From Candidatus Omnitrophota bacterium (GTDB taxonomy: Bacteria; Omnitrophota; Gorgyraeia; Zapsychrales; Zapsychraceae), in NCBI GenBank assembly GCA_018399915.1, contig JAGYNW010000088.1, forward strand, positions 1 through 7,991: DNA of 7,991 nucleotides, given 5' to 3'. The stretch's first letter is position 1. Every line of letters begins with the position of its first letter. The translations under genes were made by a program, and so were the position numbers. Shown one piece after another: positions 1-6,899 of this stretch. Below the pieces are notes generated by a model. The model was not told the DNA's origin. It searched no databases and was given only the letters and a program-made list of their open reading frames with translations.

Positions 1-439
1 ATACTTCCCAGAAGGGTGCTTTTTCGAGCTCACGGTTTACCTTTTTGGCATCTATTGCAACGACAATGCATTGGCTGCCGAATTTTTCCGATGCTTCTTT
101 GATCAATTGCGGATTCTTAACCGCAGCTGTATTCATGGATATTTTATCTGCACCCGCATTTAAAAGGGCGCGGATATCATCCAAACACTGGATGCCACCC
201 CCCACCGTTAAGGGCATAAAGACGGTTTCAGCTGTCTTTTTAACCACATCCAGGATAATGGAACGTTTCTCATGGCTTGCGGTAATGTCTAAAAATACTA
301 TTTCATCTGCCTGTTTTTTATCATATTCTGTGGCAATCGTAACAGGGTCTCCCGCGTCGCGCAAATTAACAAAATTCACGCCTTTGACCACGCGGCCATC
401 TTTAACATCCAAACACGGAATTATTCTTTTTGTTAACAT
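1..439 (-). CDS. hisF: Imidazole glycerol phosphate synthase, cyclase subunit HisF (partial, 3' end beyond window)
   Basis: HisF is the (beta/alpha)8-barrel cyclase subunit. It takes ammonia released by HisH and converts PRFAR to imidazole glycerol phosphate and AICAR, the fifth step of histidine synthesis in the cytoplasm. My translation from the ATG at 439 begins MLTKRIIPCLDVKDGRVVKG. The two catalytic aspartates fall at the classical positions: Asp11 in PCLDVKDGRVVKG and Asp130 in VVAIDAKK. The phosphate-binding segment LTVGGGI is at about residues 77-83. The 146 codons seen are a little over half of the usual roughly 250, so the second half of the barrel, with the other phosphate site, lies beyond base 1. 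The start codon is 3 bases past the hisA stop. Only a weak GGCGG is upstream, which suggests coupling to hisA translation. The identity is certain; only the 3' end is missing. Confidence 0.96.
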   Translation of the reverse strand, partial: MLTKRIIPCLDVKDGRVVKGVNFVNLRDAGDPVTIATEYDKKQADEIVFLDITASHEKRSIILDVVKKTAETVFMPLTVGGGIQCLDDIRALLNAGADKISMNTAAVKNPQLIKEASEKFGSQCIVVAIDAKKVNRELEKAPFWEV

Positions 440-442
440 GAT

Positions 443-1165
443 TTATTTTGCCGCCGCGATAGCTTCTTTCAGGTTAAGGCGTCCTTCATAAATGGCCTTT
501 CCTGAAATAGCACCAATAATACCCTTACTTTCTAAATTACGCAAGTTTTTTATGTCTTCAATGCTTGAAATGCCACCGGAAGCGATTAGAGGTATTCGGG
601 TCTTTTCTAAAAGCGCTTCATAAGAATCAAGATTTGGGCCTGTCAGCATGCCATCTGTTTCAATATCGGTATAGATCAAACAGGCCAACCCCAATGTTTC
701 AAGTTCTAAAACCAGCTCGGTTGCTTTTTTTTCTAAGGTTGTGGTCCACCCGAGGGATGTGACATAGCCGTTTTTGCAATCTAAACTGACCGCAATCTTT
801 TTATCCCAGAGAGAGATCATTTCCTTTAAAAAATTTATATCTTCTACGCCTTTGGTTCCTAAAATAACTCTGGAAACGCCCCCCTCAATAAGTTTTTGAA
901 TGTCTGTTTTATTTCGTATGCCTCCACCTGTTTGGACCGGGATATTTACAGCCCGCACGATATCAAGAATTATTTCACTGTTTTTAAGTTCTCCTGTCTT
1001 GGCGCCATCAAGATCAATGATATGTAACCACTCGGCTCCTTGGGCTTCCCATTGTCGCGCGATATCAACAGGATCAGAAGAATACTGGGTCACTTTATCA
1101 AATTCTCCCTGAAGCAGTCTAACGACTTTTCCATTTTGGATATCAATGGCCGGGAATATGATCAT
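443..1165 (-). CDS. hisA: Phosphoribosylformimino-AICAR-phosphate isomerase HisA
   Basis: HisA is the (beta/alpha)8-barrel isomerase that performs the Amadori rearrangement of ProFAR to PRFAR, the substrate of HisF-HisH. The 240-residue product has the normal family length. It shows the general acid/base pair Asp8 (FPAIDIQNGKVVRL) and Asp129 (AVSLDCKNG), the phosphate-binding QTGGGIR at about 78-84, IYTDIETDGM with the conserved Thr near 166, and a second glycine-rich ASGGIS at about 195-200. The frame stays open up to 1258, but those 31 extra residues lie inside hisH and match nothing in HisA. The ATG at 1165 gives the family N-terminus and has an AAGGAG 8 bases upstream. That ATG overlaps the hisH stop as ATGA, so the two genes are probably translationally coupled. 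The next gene, hisF, starts 3 bases after the stop. Confidence 0.97.
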   Translation of the reverse strand: MIIFPAIDIQNGKVVRLLQGEFDKVTQYSSDPVDIARQWEAQGAEWLHIIDLDGAKTGELKNSEIILDIVRAVNIPVQTGGGIRNKTDIQKLIEGGVSRVILGTKGVEDINFLKEMISLWDKKIAVSLDCKNGYVTSLGWTTTLEKKATELVLELETLGLACLIYTDIETDGMLTGPNLDSYEALLEKTRIPLIASGGISSIEDIKNLRNLESKGIIGAISGKAIYEGRLNLKEAIAAAK

Positions 1166-1767
1166 GATGCCAGCTCCTTGAAATTTTTTAATATGCGCAG
1201 ACCGATTTCTTGGCTTTTTTCCGGGTGAAATTGGCAACCAAAGAGATTGTTTCTGCAAATGGCAGAGGCAAAGTCTATGCCGTAATCCGTTGATGTACAG
1301 ATAATGGAATTATCTGCTGGTTTTACATAATACGAATGGCAAAAATATGTATTGCTTTTGTCCTCAATGCCCTTAAGCAGTGGGCAATCAGGTTGTTTTA
1401 AGATTATTTGATTCCAGCCCATGTGAGGGATTTTTAAAGAAGGAAATTTCTCAACAGAACCTTTGAGGATGCCCAGCCCTTGAACCTGTCCGCCCTCAAA
1501 ACTATTTTCAAAAAGCAATTGATAGCCGAGGCAAATCCCTAAGAAGGGTTTTCCGGTATCGATATAACTTTTGATGGCGGAGATCAAGCCCAGAGATTCC
1601 AGCCTTTCCATGGCTGGTTTTATTGCGCCGACTCCCGGAAGAATAAGTTTATCCGCTTTTTGAATATCTTTTAAATTTTGTGTAATAAGGGCTTGAGCAC
1701 CGATTTTTTCCATTGCCTTTTGAACGCTTCTCAGATTGCCCATTCCATAATCAATAATCGCTATCAT
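1162..1767 (-). CDS. hisH: Imidazole glycerol phosphate synthase, glutaminase subunit HisH
   Basis: HisH is the class I glutamine amidotransferase subunit that hydrolyses glutamine and channels ammonia to HisF. The 201-residue product has the normal length. It opens IAIIDYGMGNLRSV and carries the oxyanion segment LPGVGAI (43-49), the nucleophile Cys79 in LGICLGYQLLF (the more common form is GMQ), and the catalytic His181 and Glu183 in CQFHPEKS. All three triad residues are present. The frame is open up to 1806, inside hisB, but the family N-terminus starts at the ATG at 1767, 4 bases after the hisB stop. There is no well-placed Shine-Dalgarno sequence: an AAAGGA lies about 16 bases upstream, which suggests reinitiation after hisB. 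The stop overlaps the hisA ATG. Confidence 0.97.
   Translation of the reverse strand: MIAIIDYGMGNLRSVQKAMEKIGAQALITQNLKDIQKADKLILPGVGAIKPAMERLESLGLISAIKSYIDTGKPFLGICLGYQLLFENSFEGGQVQGLGILKGSVEKFPSLKIPHMGWNQIILKQPDCPLLKGIEDKSNTYFCHSYYVKPADNSIICTSTDYGIDFASAICRNNLFGCQFHPEKSQEIGLRILKNFKELAS
1174..1179 (-). promoter_or_regulatory. Ribosome binding site of hisA
   Basis: The minus strand reads AAGGAG here, with 8 bases before the ATG at 1165. The site lies inside the last codons of hisH. It decides the hisA start against the upstream in-frame start at 1258. Confidence 0.8.
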
Positions 1768-1771
1768 AATG

Positions 1772-2392
1772 TTAATCAATGATTCCTTTTGTAGATGGCA
1801 CTTCACCCTCTCTTCGAGGATCTACGGTTGTTGCTTGATCTAAAGCTAATCCGAGGGATTTGAAAACGCACTCAACACATGTATGCAGGTCTTCATCCGG
1901 GTTTTCAATCCGGACATTAAGCGTGGCGCCTAAACCTTTTGCAAAGGATTCCAGAAAGTGCTCTAAATATTTTATCGAATAATTTTCTTGCGGTTTGACC
2001 TGGTCCTGTGAGGCCCCGGGGAGTCCGATATTCAAACTTAAATGAGGTCTTCCGCAAATGTCAATCACGCTGCGAGCCAGGGTTCCTTCCATCGGGGCGA
2101 ACCCTGTTCCAAATCTTTTGATCCCGGCTTTTTCCTCGCCCAGCGCTTTATTAAAGATTTTTCCCAGTACGATCCCGATATCTTCATTTGTATGATGGAT
2201 ATCGATATTCAGATCTGCCTTGATCACCTCTATTTCAAGATCAAAGTAACCATGAAAAGAAAAGAGTTCAAGGACATGGTCTAATAAGCCGATCTGCGTC
2301 TTTATTTTAGAACGGCCGTTCCCGTCTATATTGATAATAGCTTTTATCTCTGTTTCTTTGCTTTTTCTGAGTGTTTCAGCTTTTCGTTCCAT
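1772..2392 (-). CDS. hisB: Imidazoleglycerol-phosphate dehydratase HisB (monofunctional, divergent metal site)
   Basis: HisB dehydrates imidazole glycerol phosphate to imidazole acetol phosphate using a di-manganese centre. The 206 residues correspond to the dehydratase alone, with no fused histidinol phosphatase. Family landmarks in order are LLDHVLELFSFHG (36-48), the first metal motif HHTNED (66-71), KRFGTGFAPM (92-101), CGRPHL (113-118), EHF with His145, FKSL with Lys178, and DPRREGEVPSTKG with Ser200 and Lys202 for phosphate binding. Several usually strict positions differ. The second HHxxE motif reads HTCVE (170-174), so the second His is Thr. PMDE/PMDD reads PMEG (100-103), and a Glu usual before the EHF segment appears to be Lys141. 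The fold assignment is firm, but activity is uncertain. An AAGGAG 5 bases upstream fixes the start. The gene lies 27 bases after hisD. Confidence 0.93.
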   Translation of the reverse strand: MERKAETLRKSKETEIKAIINIDGNGRSKIKTQIGLLDHVLELFSFHGYFDLEIEVIKADLNIDIHHTNEDIGIVLGKIFNKALGEEKAGIKRFGTGFAPMEGTLARSVIDICGRPHLSLNIGLPGASQDQVKPQENYSIKYLEHFLESFAKGLGATLNVRIENPDEDLHTCVECVFKSLGLALDQATTVDPRREGEVPSTKGIID

Positions 2393-2397
2393 AGGAT

Positions 2398-2403
2398 CTC
2401 CTT
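2398..2403 (-). promoter_or_regulatory. Ribosome binding site of hisB
   Basis: AAGGAG on the minus strand, 5 bases before the hisB ATG at 2392. It is one of the two clearest Shine-Dalgarno sequences in the window, and it sits in the 27-base hisD-hisB gap. hisB is therefore likely to be initiated independently, unlike hisH or hisF. Confidence 0.75.
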
Positions 2404-2419
2404 ACCCCCGAAAAAAAGT

Positions 2420-3643
2420 TTATGAAAATCGGATATTAACGGATTCGTAATGTTTTTGCAATCCCTCCAACAGGGCGATTTTTTCAATCGGTTTTTGCAT
2501 CCGTTCTAAAGCTTTACGTGAGTATGAAATGATGTGGCTTTTCTTAACGAAGTCTGATGTGCATAATCCTGAGAAAAATTTCGCTGTGCCCATTGTGGGA
2601 AGTACATGGCTGGGGCCGGCGACGTAATCGCCCAGGGCTGTTGGGCTATATGGACCCAGGAAAATGGCGCCTGCATGACGGATCTTTTTTGCCACCTGGG
2701 AAGGATTATTTGTTAATATTTGTAAATGTTCCGGTGCGATTTTATTCGCGATATCCACAGCCTCATCAATGTTCTTTGCATAAATGCCGTAGCCCTTGGG
2801 CACTTTTTTTCGGACTTGTTTGAGGATCTTTTTTGATGTGGTGATGAGTACGGCTAACCCTCCTAAATGTTCTATTTGTCCTTCCAGATCCGCGACAATG
2901 AAATCAGGATTGCTGTGACGGTTAGCTATGACAACTAGTTCAGATGGACCTGCCAGCATATCAATGTCGACAAAGCCAAAGAGTTGTCTTTTGGCTTCCG
3001 TCACATAGGAGTTTCCGGGACCGATGATCTTATCAACCTTAGGTATCGTTTTGGTTCCGAAAGCTAGTGCGGCGATAGCCTGGGCCCCACCGACTTTATA
3101 GATCTCATTCACTTTTAAAAGATTGGCAACGGCTAAAATATAAGGATTGATATGGCCATTTTTATCCGGAGGGGTCGCAATGACGATGCGTTTGACACCC
3201 GCGACCTTTGCAGGCAAGACGGTCATATACACGGTAGACACCAACGGCGCGGTCCCGGCCGGCACATAAACGCCAACCGAATCCAGCGGGTTGATGGTTT
3301 CTTTTAACATTACCCCTTCCCCATCTTTGATGCGACAAGGTTTCTGGATCTGTTTTTTGTAAAACAAGGAAACATTGTTGATGATGATCTTCAAAGTGGA
3401 TATAAAATCATTAGTAATGCCTTGGTAAGCCCCGCTGATTTCTGCCTCAGCCACTTTTATATTCTTTGTTGTGAGTTTAGCTTTATCGAATCTTTTCGTA
3501 TATTTGATCAAGGCATCATCGCCATTATGCATCACATCTTCAATAATGCGTTTAACTTTTTCATAGACGTGTTTTTTATGTGTCAGTAAGTTGCGATTAT
3601 ACAATTTTTGTATGCCTTGTCCTGATTGAGTTAAAATTTTCAT
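2420..3643 (-). CDS. hisD: Histidinol dehydrogenase HisD, with a short central region
   Basis: HisD is a zinc- and NAD-dependent enzyme that oxidises L-histidinol through histidinal to L-histidine, the last two steps of the pathway. All catalytic and zinc residues can be matched: Gln256 and His259 (GQIEH), Glu305 and His306 (APEHL), Asp339 (GDYVAGPSHVLPT) and His398 (EGLQKH). Other landmarks are VGVYVPAG (123-130), KVGGAQAIAALAFGT (183-197), IGPGN (207-211) and DMLAGPSE (228-235). At 407 residues it is shorter than the usual roughly 430. By comparison with remembered E. coli numbering (Gln259, Glu326, Asp360, His419), the loss is about 18 residues between the zinc GlnxxHis and the catalytic GluHis; later spacings match exactly. 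The ATG overlaps the alaS stop as ATGA, and an AAAGGGA lies about 10 bases upstream, so it is probably coupled to alaS. Confidence 0.96.
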   Translation of the reverse strand: MKILTQSGQGIQKLYNRNLLTHKKHVYEKVKRIIEDVMHNGDDALIKYTKRFDKAKLTTKNIKVAEAEISGAYQGITNDFISTLKIIINNVSLFYKKQIQKPCRIKDGEGVMLKETINPLDSVGVYVPAGTAPLVSTVYMTVLPAKVAGVKRIVIATPPDKNGHINPYILAVANLLKVNEIYKVGGAQAIAALAFGTKTIPKVDKIIGPGNSYVTEAKRQLFGFVDIDMLAGPSELVVIANRHSNPDFIVADLEGQIEHLGGLAVLITTSKKILKQVRKKVPKGYGIYAKNIDEAVDIANKIAPEHLQILTNNPSQVAKKIRHAGAIFLGPYSPTALGDYVAGPSHVLPTMGTAKFFSGLCTSDFVKKSHIISYSRKALERMQKPIEKIALLEGLQKHYESVNIRFS

Positions 3644-6291
3644 TTGGCAAAGTTCCCTTTGATTATTTCTGTTGCTTTTTTAATGGCTTGTTCAATTTTA
3701 TCTGTGCGCTTACTTCCCGCCTGCGCGAATTGAGGGCGACCACCACCTTTACCCTCTATCAAGGGAGCGATATCATCTATGATTTGATTCGCTTTAATTC
3801 CTTTGGTGATAAGGTCCTGTGATACGGAGATAGCCACGCAAGCGGAATTCTCAGCTATGCTTCCCAGAATGATGATGGCAGATCCGGTCTTTTGGCGGAT
3901 CAGATCATTTGTTTTTCGAAGGGTGGCCATATCAACATTCTGAAAGCAGTGACTAATTATCGAGCTTTCACAGACTTTTTCACAGCTGTCAATAATTTCT
4001 TGTACAGAATTTTTAATCGTTTCAAACTTGTATTTTTCTAACTCTTTTTCGAGTTGTTTAATTTTATGGATTTGTCCTTGAGTCCGTTGACAAATTTCAT
4101 TAACAGGAGATTTGAGGATCTTTGCGATTTTTTTAATCTCATTCTCGTTATCGATGGTATGGTCAAGGGCTTTGAGGCCTGTTTTGGCCTCAATCCGTCG
4201 GATACCTTGCGCGATGGCACTTTCATTGATTATCTTGAATAAACCGATCTGTCCGGTCGAATCCAAGTGAGTTCCACCACAAAATTCCTGAGAGTAATCA
4301 CCAATACTTACGACCCTGACAATGTCACCGTATTTTTCTTCAAAAAATGACAAGGCTCCCCTTTCTTTTGCCTGTTGTTGGGTTAGATATTCTTTAGTAA
4401 CCGTGTCACATTGAACAATAAGTCTATTAACCTGTTTTTCAATTTCTTTCATTTCTTCGTAAGAAACCGCTTGGGGATGGGTGAAATCAAATCGTAAACG
4501 TTCGTCTGACACATAAGATCCTTGTTGCATTACATGTTGGCCCAGCACTTTTCTGAGAGCGGTTTGAAGTAAATGTGTGGACGTATGGTTCCGCATGATA
4601 GCAAGACGCCGTTCAAGCATTACGTCCGCAGTTACTTGATCATTGATCTTTATTCGGCCGTTTTTGACCTTTCCTATGTGAATAAAGATATCTGATATTT
4701 TTTGAGTGTCTGTTATTTCAATCAGTCCTTCTTTGGCTATGAGTTCACCGATATCACCGATTTGACCTCCGGATTCAGCGTAAAAAGGAGTTTTGTCTAA
4801 TACAACTTTTACTGACATGTCTGCTTCCGCCTGTGTGGTCTTCTTGTTATCGACATATAAAGCAATGATAGTTCCGATACTTTGAACGCGGTCATATCCG
4901 ATAAATTGCGTCTTGGGGACATTTAATTCCAGGGTATTCTCAGCGAAGACATCAGTAGATATCTTGCTGGAAGCCCGAGAACGGTCCTGTTGCTCTTTCA
5001 TCAGTTTTATATATATATCCGTCGCTGCATCAAAATCATCATCACGCCAGGTTTTGAATGTCAGCATTATCGGCGCTTTCATCGTATCAAGTGTAAGCCC
5101 ATAGGTGTCGCGGAAAGTGAATAAGAGTTTCGCGATTTCATTGATATTGTAAATTTTTTGTTGGTTCTTTTTCTTTAACGCTAAGAGCTCATTTTCAAAT
5201 TGAGGAACGCGTTCCTTTCTTACGTTTATGTAGGCTTCTTCAATGTTTTTCACGGTATTGGTGATGATGGATTCGGTTTTTTTCAGATCGGGATAGGCGC
5301 CATGCATAGATTCCATTACAGATGGGATGATCTTATGAATGCAAGCCAGTGTGTTCCCGTTGATTTGAGCTATATCAGAACAGATGATGATCAGTTTTTT
5401 TATCACATAGCCGCGACCTTCATTGGAAGGAATAACCCCATCAGCTATACCAAAAGTTATCGCACGGATATGATCCGCAATGACCCGTTGTTGTTTCAAA
5501 CCCAGTTGAGAGCTGATGTGGTCATGGATAGATTTCAGGATCGGAGCAAAAATGTCAATTTCAAAATTATTTTTTTTGCCCTGCATTACGGCGGCCAGTC
5601 GTTCCAGTCCCATTCCAGTGTCAATGTTCTTATTCGGCAAAGCGATAAGGGTTCCGGTTTCTTTTCGCTCGTATTGTGTAAAAACAAGATTCCAGACCTC
5701 TGAAAAACGTCCGGGAATTTCATCCGGATCAGATGGAATGCGCTTATCTCCCGGATCATAGTCAAAAAAGATCTCTGAGCAGGGTCCGCAGGGTCCGTTG
5801 GGGCCGTTTTCTTTAGCGTTAGAAGGCCAAAAATTGCTTTTATCCCCGAGTTTGAAAATACGTTCATCTGTAAGCCCGATATCGGTTTTCCAGATCGATT
5901 GAGCTTCCGCGTCATCTTTATATACAGATACCCAGAGTCGGGATTTATCAATACCCAAGACCTGTGTCAAAAATTCCCACGCCCAGTTAATGGCCTCTTT
6001 TTTAAAATAGTCGCCAAAGGAAAAATTTCCCAACATTTCAAAGAAAGTATGATGGAAATCCGTTGATCCGACTTCATCGAGATCATCTGTGCGAAGACAT
6101 TTTTGGGATGTGGCCGCACGGGTGTAATCATCAGTGTATCCCAAGAATTGTTGCTTGAATTGTTGCATGCCAGCGGTTGTAAAAAGGACGGTCGGGTCAT
6201 TCTTAGGGACTAGGGAGTCACTTTCAATGATCTTATGTCCTTTTGATTTAAAGAAATTTAAAAATTTATCCCGGATTTCCTGGGTTGTCAT
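3640..6291 (-). CDS. alaS: Alanyl-tRNA synthetase AlaRS
   Basis: AlaRS charges tRNA-Ala with alanine and hydrolyses mischarged Ser- or Gly-tRNA-Ala. Numbered from the chosen ATG (883 residues; E. coli has 876), it shows the N-terminus EIRDKFLNFFKSKGH, class II motif 2 near RAATSQKCLRTDD (58-70) and motif 3 GMGLERL (226-232). PSNEGRGY (about 288-295) and DTYG (about 395-398) carry the Asn and Asp that in known AlaRSs read the G3:U70 pair. The editing zinc ligands are His569, His573, Cys671 and His675 (NHTSTHL, FCGGTH). A coiled-coil segment follows at about 735-770, then the C-Ala domain with EGKGGGRP (846-853). All domains are present. The helix after PSNEGRGY is unusual (see findings). The start is uncertain: in-frame ATG at 6330 and GTG at 6339 are also possible, and none has a clear Shine-Dalgarno sequence. 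The 6291 ATG best fits the family. The 71-base gap to recX shows no terminator. Confidence 0.96.
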   Translation of the reverse strand: MTTQEIRDKFLNFFKSKGHKIIESDSLVPKNDPTVLFTTAGMQQFKQQFLGYTDDYTRAATSQKCLRTDDLDEVGSTDFHHTFFEMLGNFSFGDYFKKEAINWAWEFLTQVLGIDKSRLWVSVYKDDAEAQSIWKTDIGLTDERIFKLGDKSNFWPSNAKENGPNGPCGPCSEIFFDYDPGDKRIPSDPDEIPGRFSEVWNLVFTQYERKETGTLIALPNKNIDTGMGLERLAAVMQGKKNNFEIDIFAPILKSIHDHISSQLGLKQQRVIADHIRAITFGIADGVIPSNEGRGYVIKKLIIICSDIAQINGNTLACIHKIIPSVMESMHGAYPDLKKTESIITNTVKNIEEAYINVRKERVPQFENELLALKKKNQQKIYNINEIAKLLFTFRDTYGLTLDTMKAPIMLTFKTWRDDDFDAATDIYIKLMKEQQDRSRASSKISTDVFAENTLELNVPKTQFIGYDRVQSIGTIIALYVDNKKTTQAEADMSVKVVLDKTPFYAESGGQIGDIGELIAKEGLIEITDTQKISDIFIHIGKVKNGRIKINDQVTADVMLERRLAIMRNHTSTHLLQTALRKVLGQHVMQQGSYVSDERLRFDFTHPQAVSYEEMKEIEKQVNRLIVQCDTVTKEYLTQQQAKERGALSFFEEKYGDIVRVVSIGDYSQEFCGGTHLDSTGQIGLFKIINESAIAQGIRRIEAKTGLKALDHTIDNENEIKKIAKILKSPVNEICQRTQGQIHKIKQLEKELEKYKFETIKNSVQEIIDSCEKVCESSIISHCFQNVDMATLRKTNDLIRQKTGSAIIILGSIAENSACVAISVSQDLITKGIKANQIIDDIAPLIEGKGGGRPQFAQAGSKRTDKIEQAIKKATEIIKGNFAK

Positions 6292-6362
6292 GTTGATATC
6301 TTTTATGGAGCTGTTTGTTTTGTTTGTCATAAGAGTCACATTTAATAGATTCGGTTGATGAT

Positions 6363-6881
6363 TTAAGGATTTTCGGTATCCATTTTTAAACGTCCACGTA
6401 AGTCATAAATGACTTTATAAATAACCGGTGCACTGAAACCTCTGCGAGAAAGGTAAGCATAAAGCCGTTGAAGTTTTTTTTGCATATTCATGTTCTTATA
6501 TCTCTGGAGTCTTTGTTGCACGAGATTGTAGACGATCTTCTCTTCATCTTTAGAGATGTCATCAATATTATGAAATTCTTTTAACACGGTTTCCGTGTCG
6601 ATGCCCTTTTGTTTAAGCTCATGGGCGATCCTTTTAAAACCGTATGGTTTAGAAAGTCGCCAGCGTATCCATTGCTTTGTGAACCGTTCGTCATTTAAGA
6701 GATCAATGCCTTTAAAATATTTTACAGCGTCGGCAATTTCTTCCGGAGCATAGTTCTTCGATTTCAATTTATCAGTGATCTCTTTAATGCTGCGTTCCCG
6801 GATTTTTAAAAGACGAAAAATGCTATTGCGAATTTCTTTTTGATGAACAGAACTTTGTGCTGAAGTATTTTTTTGATCCAT
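6363..6881 (-). CDS. recX: Regulatory protein RecX
   Basis: RecX binds RecA and RecA filaments and limits their extension and activity. The product of 172 residues is mostly helical and basic, with the three tandem three-helix repeats of the family. The first (about 18-60) reads RERSIKEITDKLKSKNY. The second (about 60-100) contains the signature LLNDERFTKQWIRWRL followed by KPYGFKRIAHELKQKGI. The third (about 110-160) reads KIVYNLVQQRLQRY through LYAYLSRRGFS. Placement directly behind recA, with an 18-base gap, supports the call. The ATG at 6881 is preceded directly by an in-frame TTG at 6884, which would add one residue. Neither has a visible Shine-Dalgarno sequence, so expression may depend on ribosomes finishing recA. 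Confidence 0.93.
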   Translation of the reverse strand: MDQKNTSAQSSVHQKEIRNSIFRLLKIRERSIKEITDKLKSKNYAPEEIADAVKYFKGIDLLNDERFTKQWIRWRLSKPYGFKRIAHELKQKGIDTETVLKEFHNIDDISKDEEKIVYNLVQQRLQRYKNMNMQKKLQRLYAYLSRRGFSAPVIYKVIYDLRGRLKMDTENP

Positions 6882-6899
6882 CAATAAAGGGCTAGTGAA

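Noticed and set aside
45..491. Plus-strand open frame of 148 codons opposite hisF
   Set aside because: It lies antisense to a clearly conserved HisF reading frame, shows no recognisable domain, and is a composition shadow.
1166..1258. N-terminal extension of hisA by 31 residues
   Set aside because: The extension lies in hisH coding sequence and is unlike HisA. The ATG at 1165 has a good Shine-Dalgarno sequence and gives the family N-terminus.
1768..1806. N-terminal extension of hisH by 13 residues
   Set aside because: It overlaps the end of hisB and does not fit the HisH start, which begins directly with the first beta strand IAIIDYG.
2404..2419. T-run and G-run in the hisD-hisB gap as a possible terminator
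   Set aside because: The minus strand has seven T then five G, but no stem-loop precedes the T-run, and the order is wrong for an intrinsic terminator.
5356..5406. Local frameshift explaining the odd AlaRS helix
   Set aside because: The frame is continuous on both sides with conserved AlaRS sequence, and an adjacent frame gives a stop codon within a few codons, not the expected arginine-rich motif.
5200..5703. Plus-strand open frame of 167 codons opposite alaS
   Set aside because: It is antisense to the conserved catalytic and tRNA-binding part of AlaRS. The phenylalanine- and aspartate-rich translation looks like a reverse shadow and matches no family I know.
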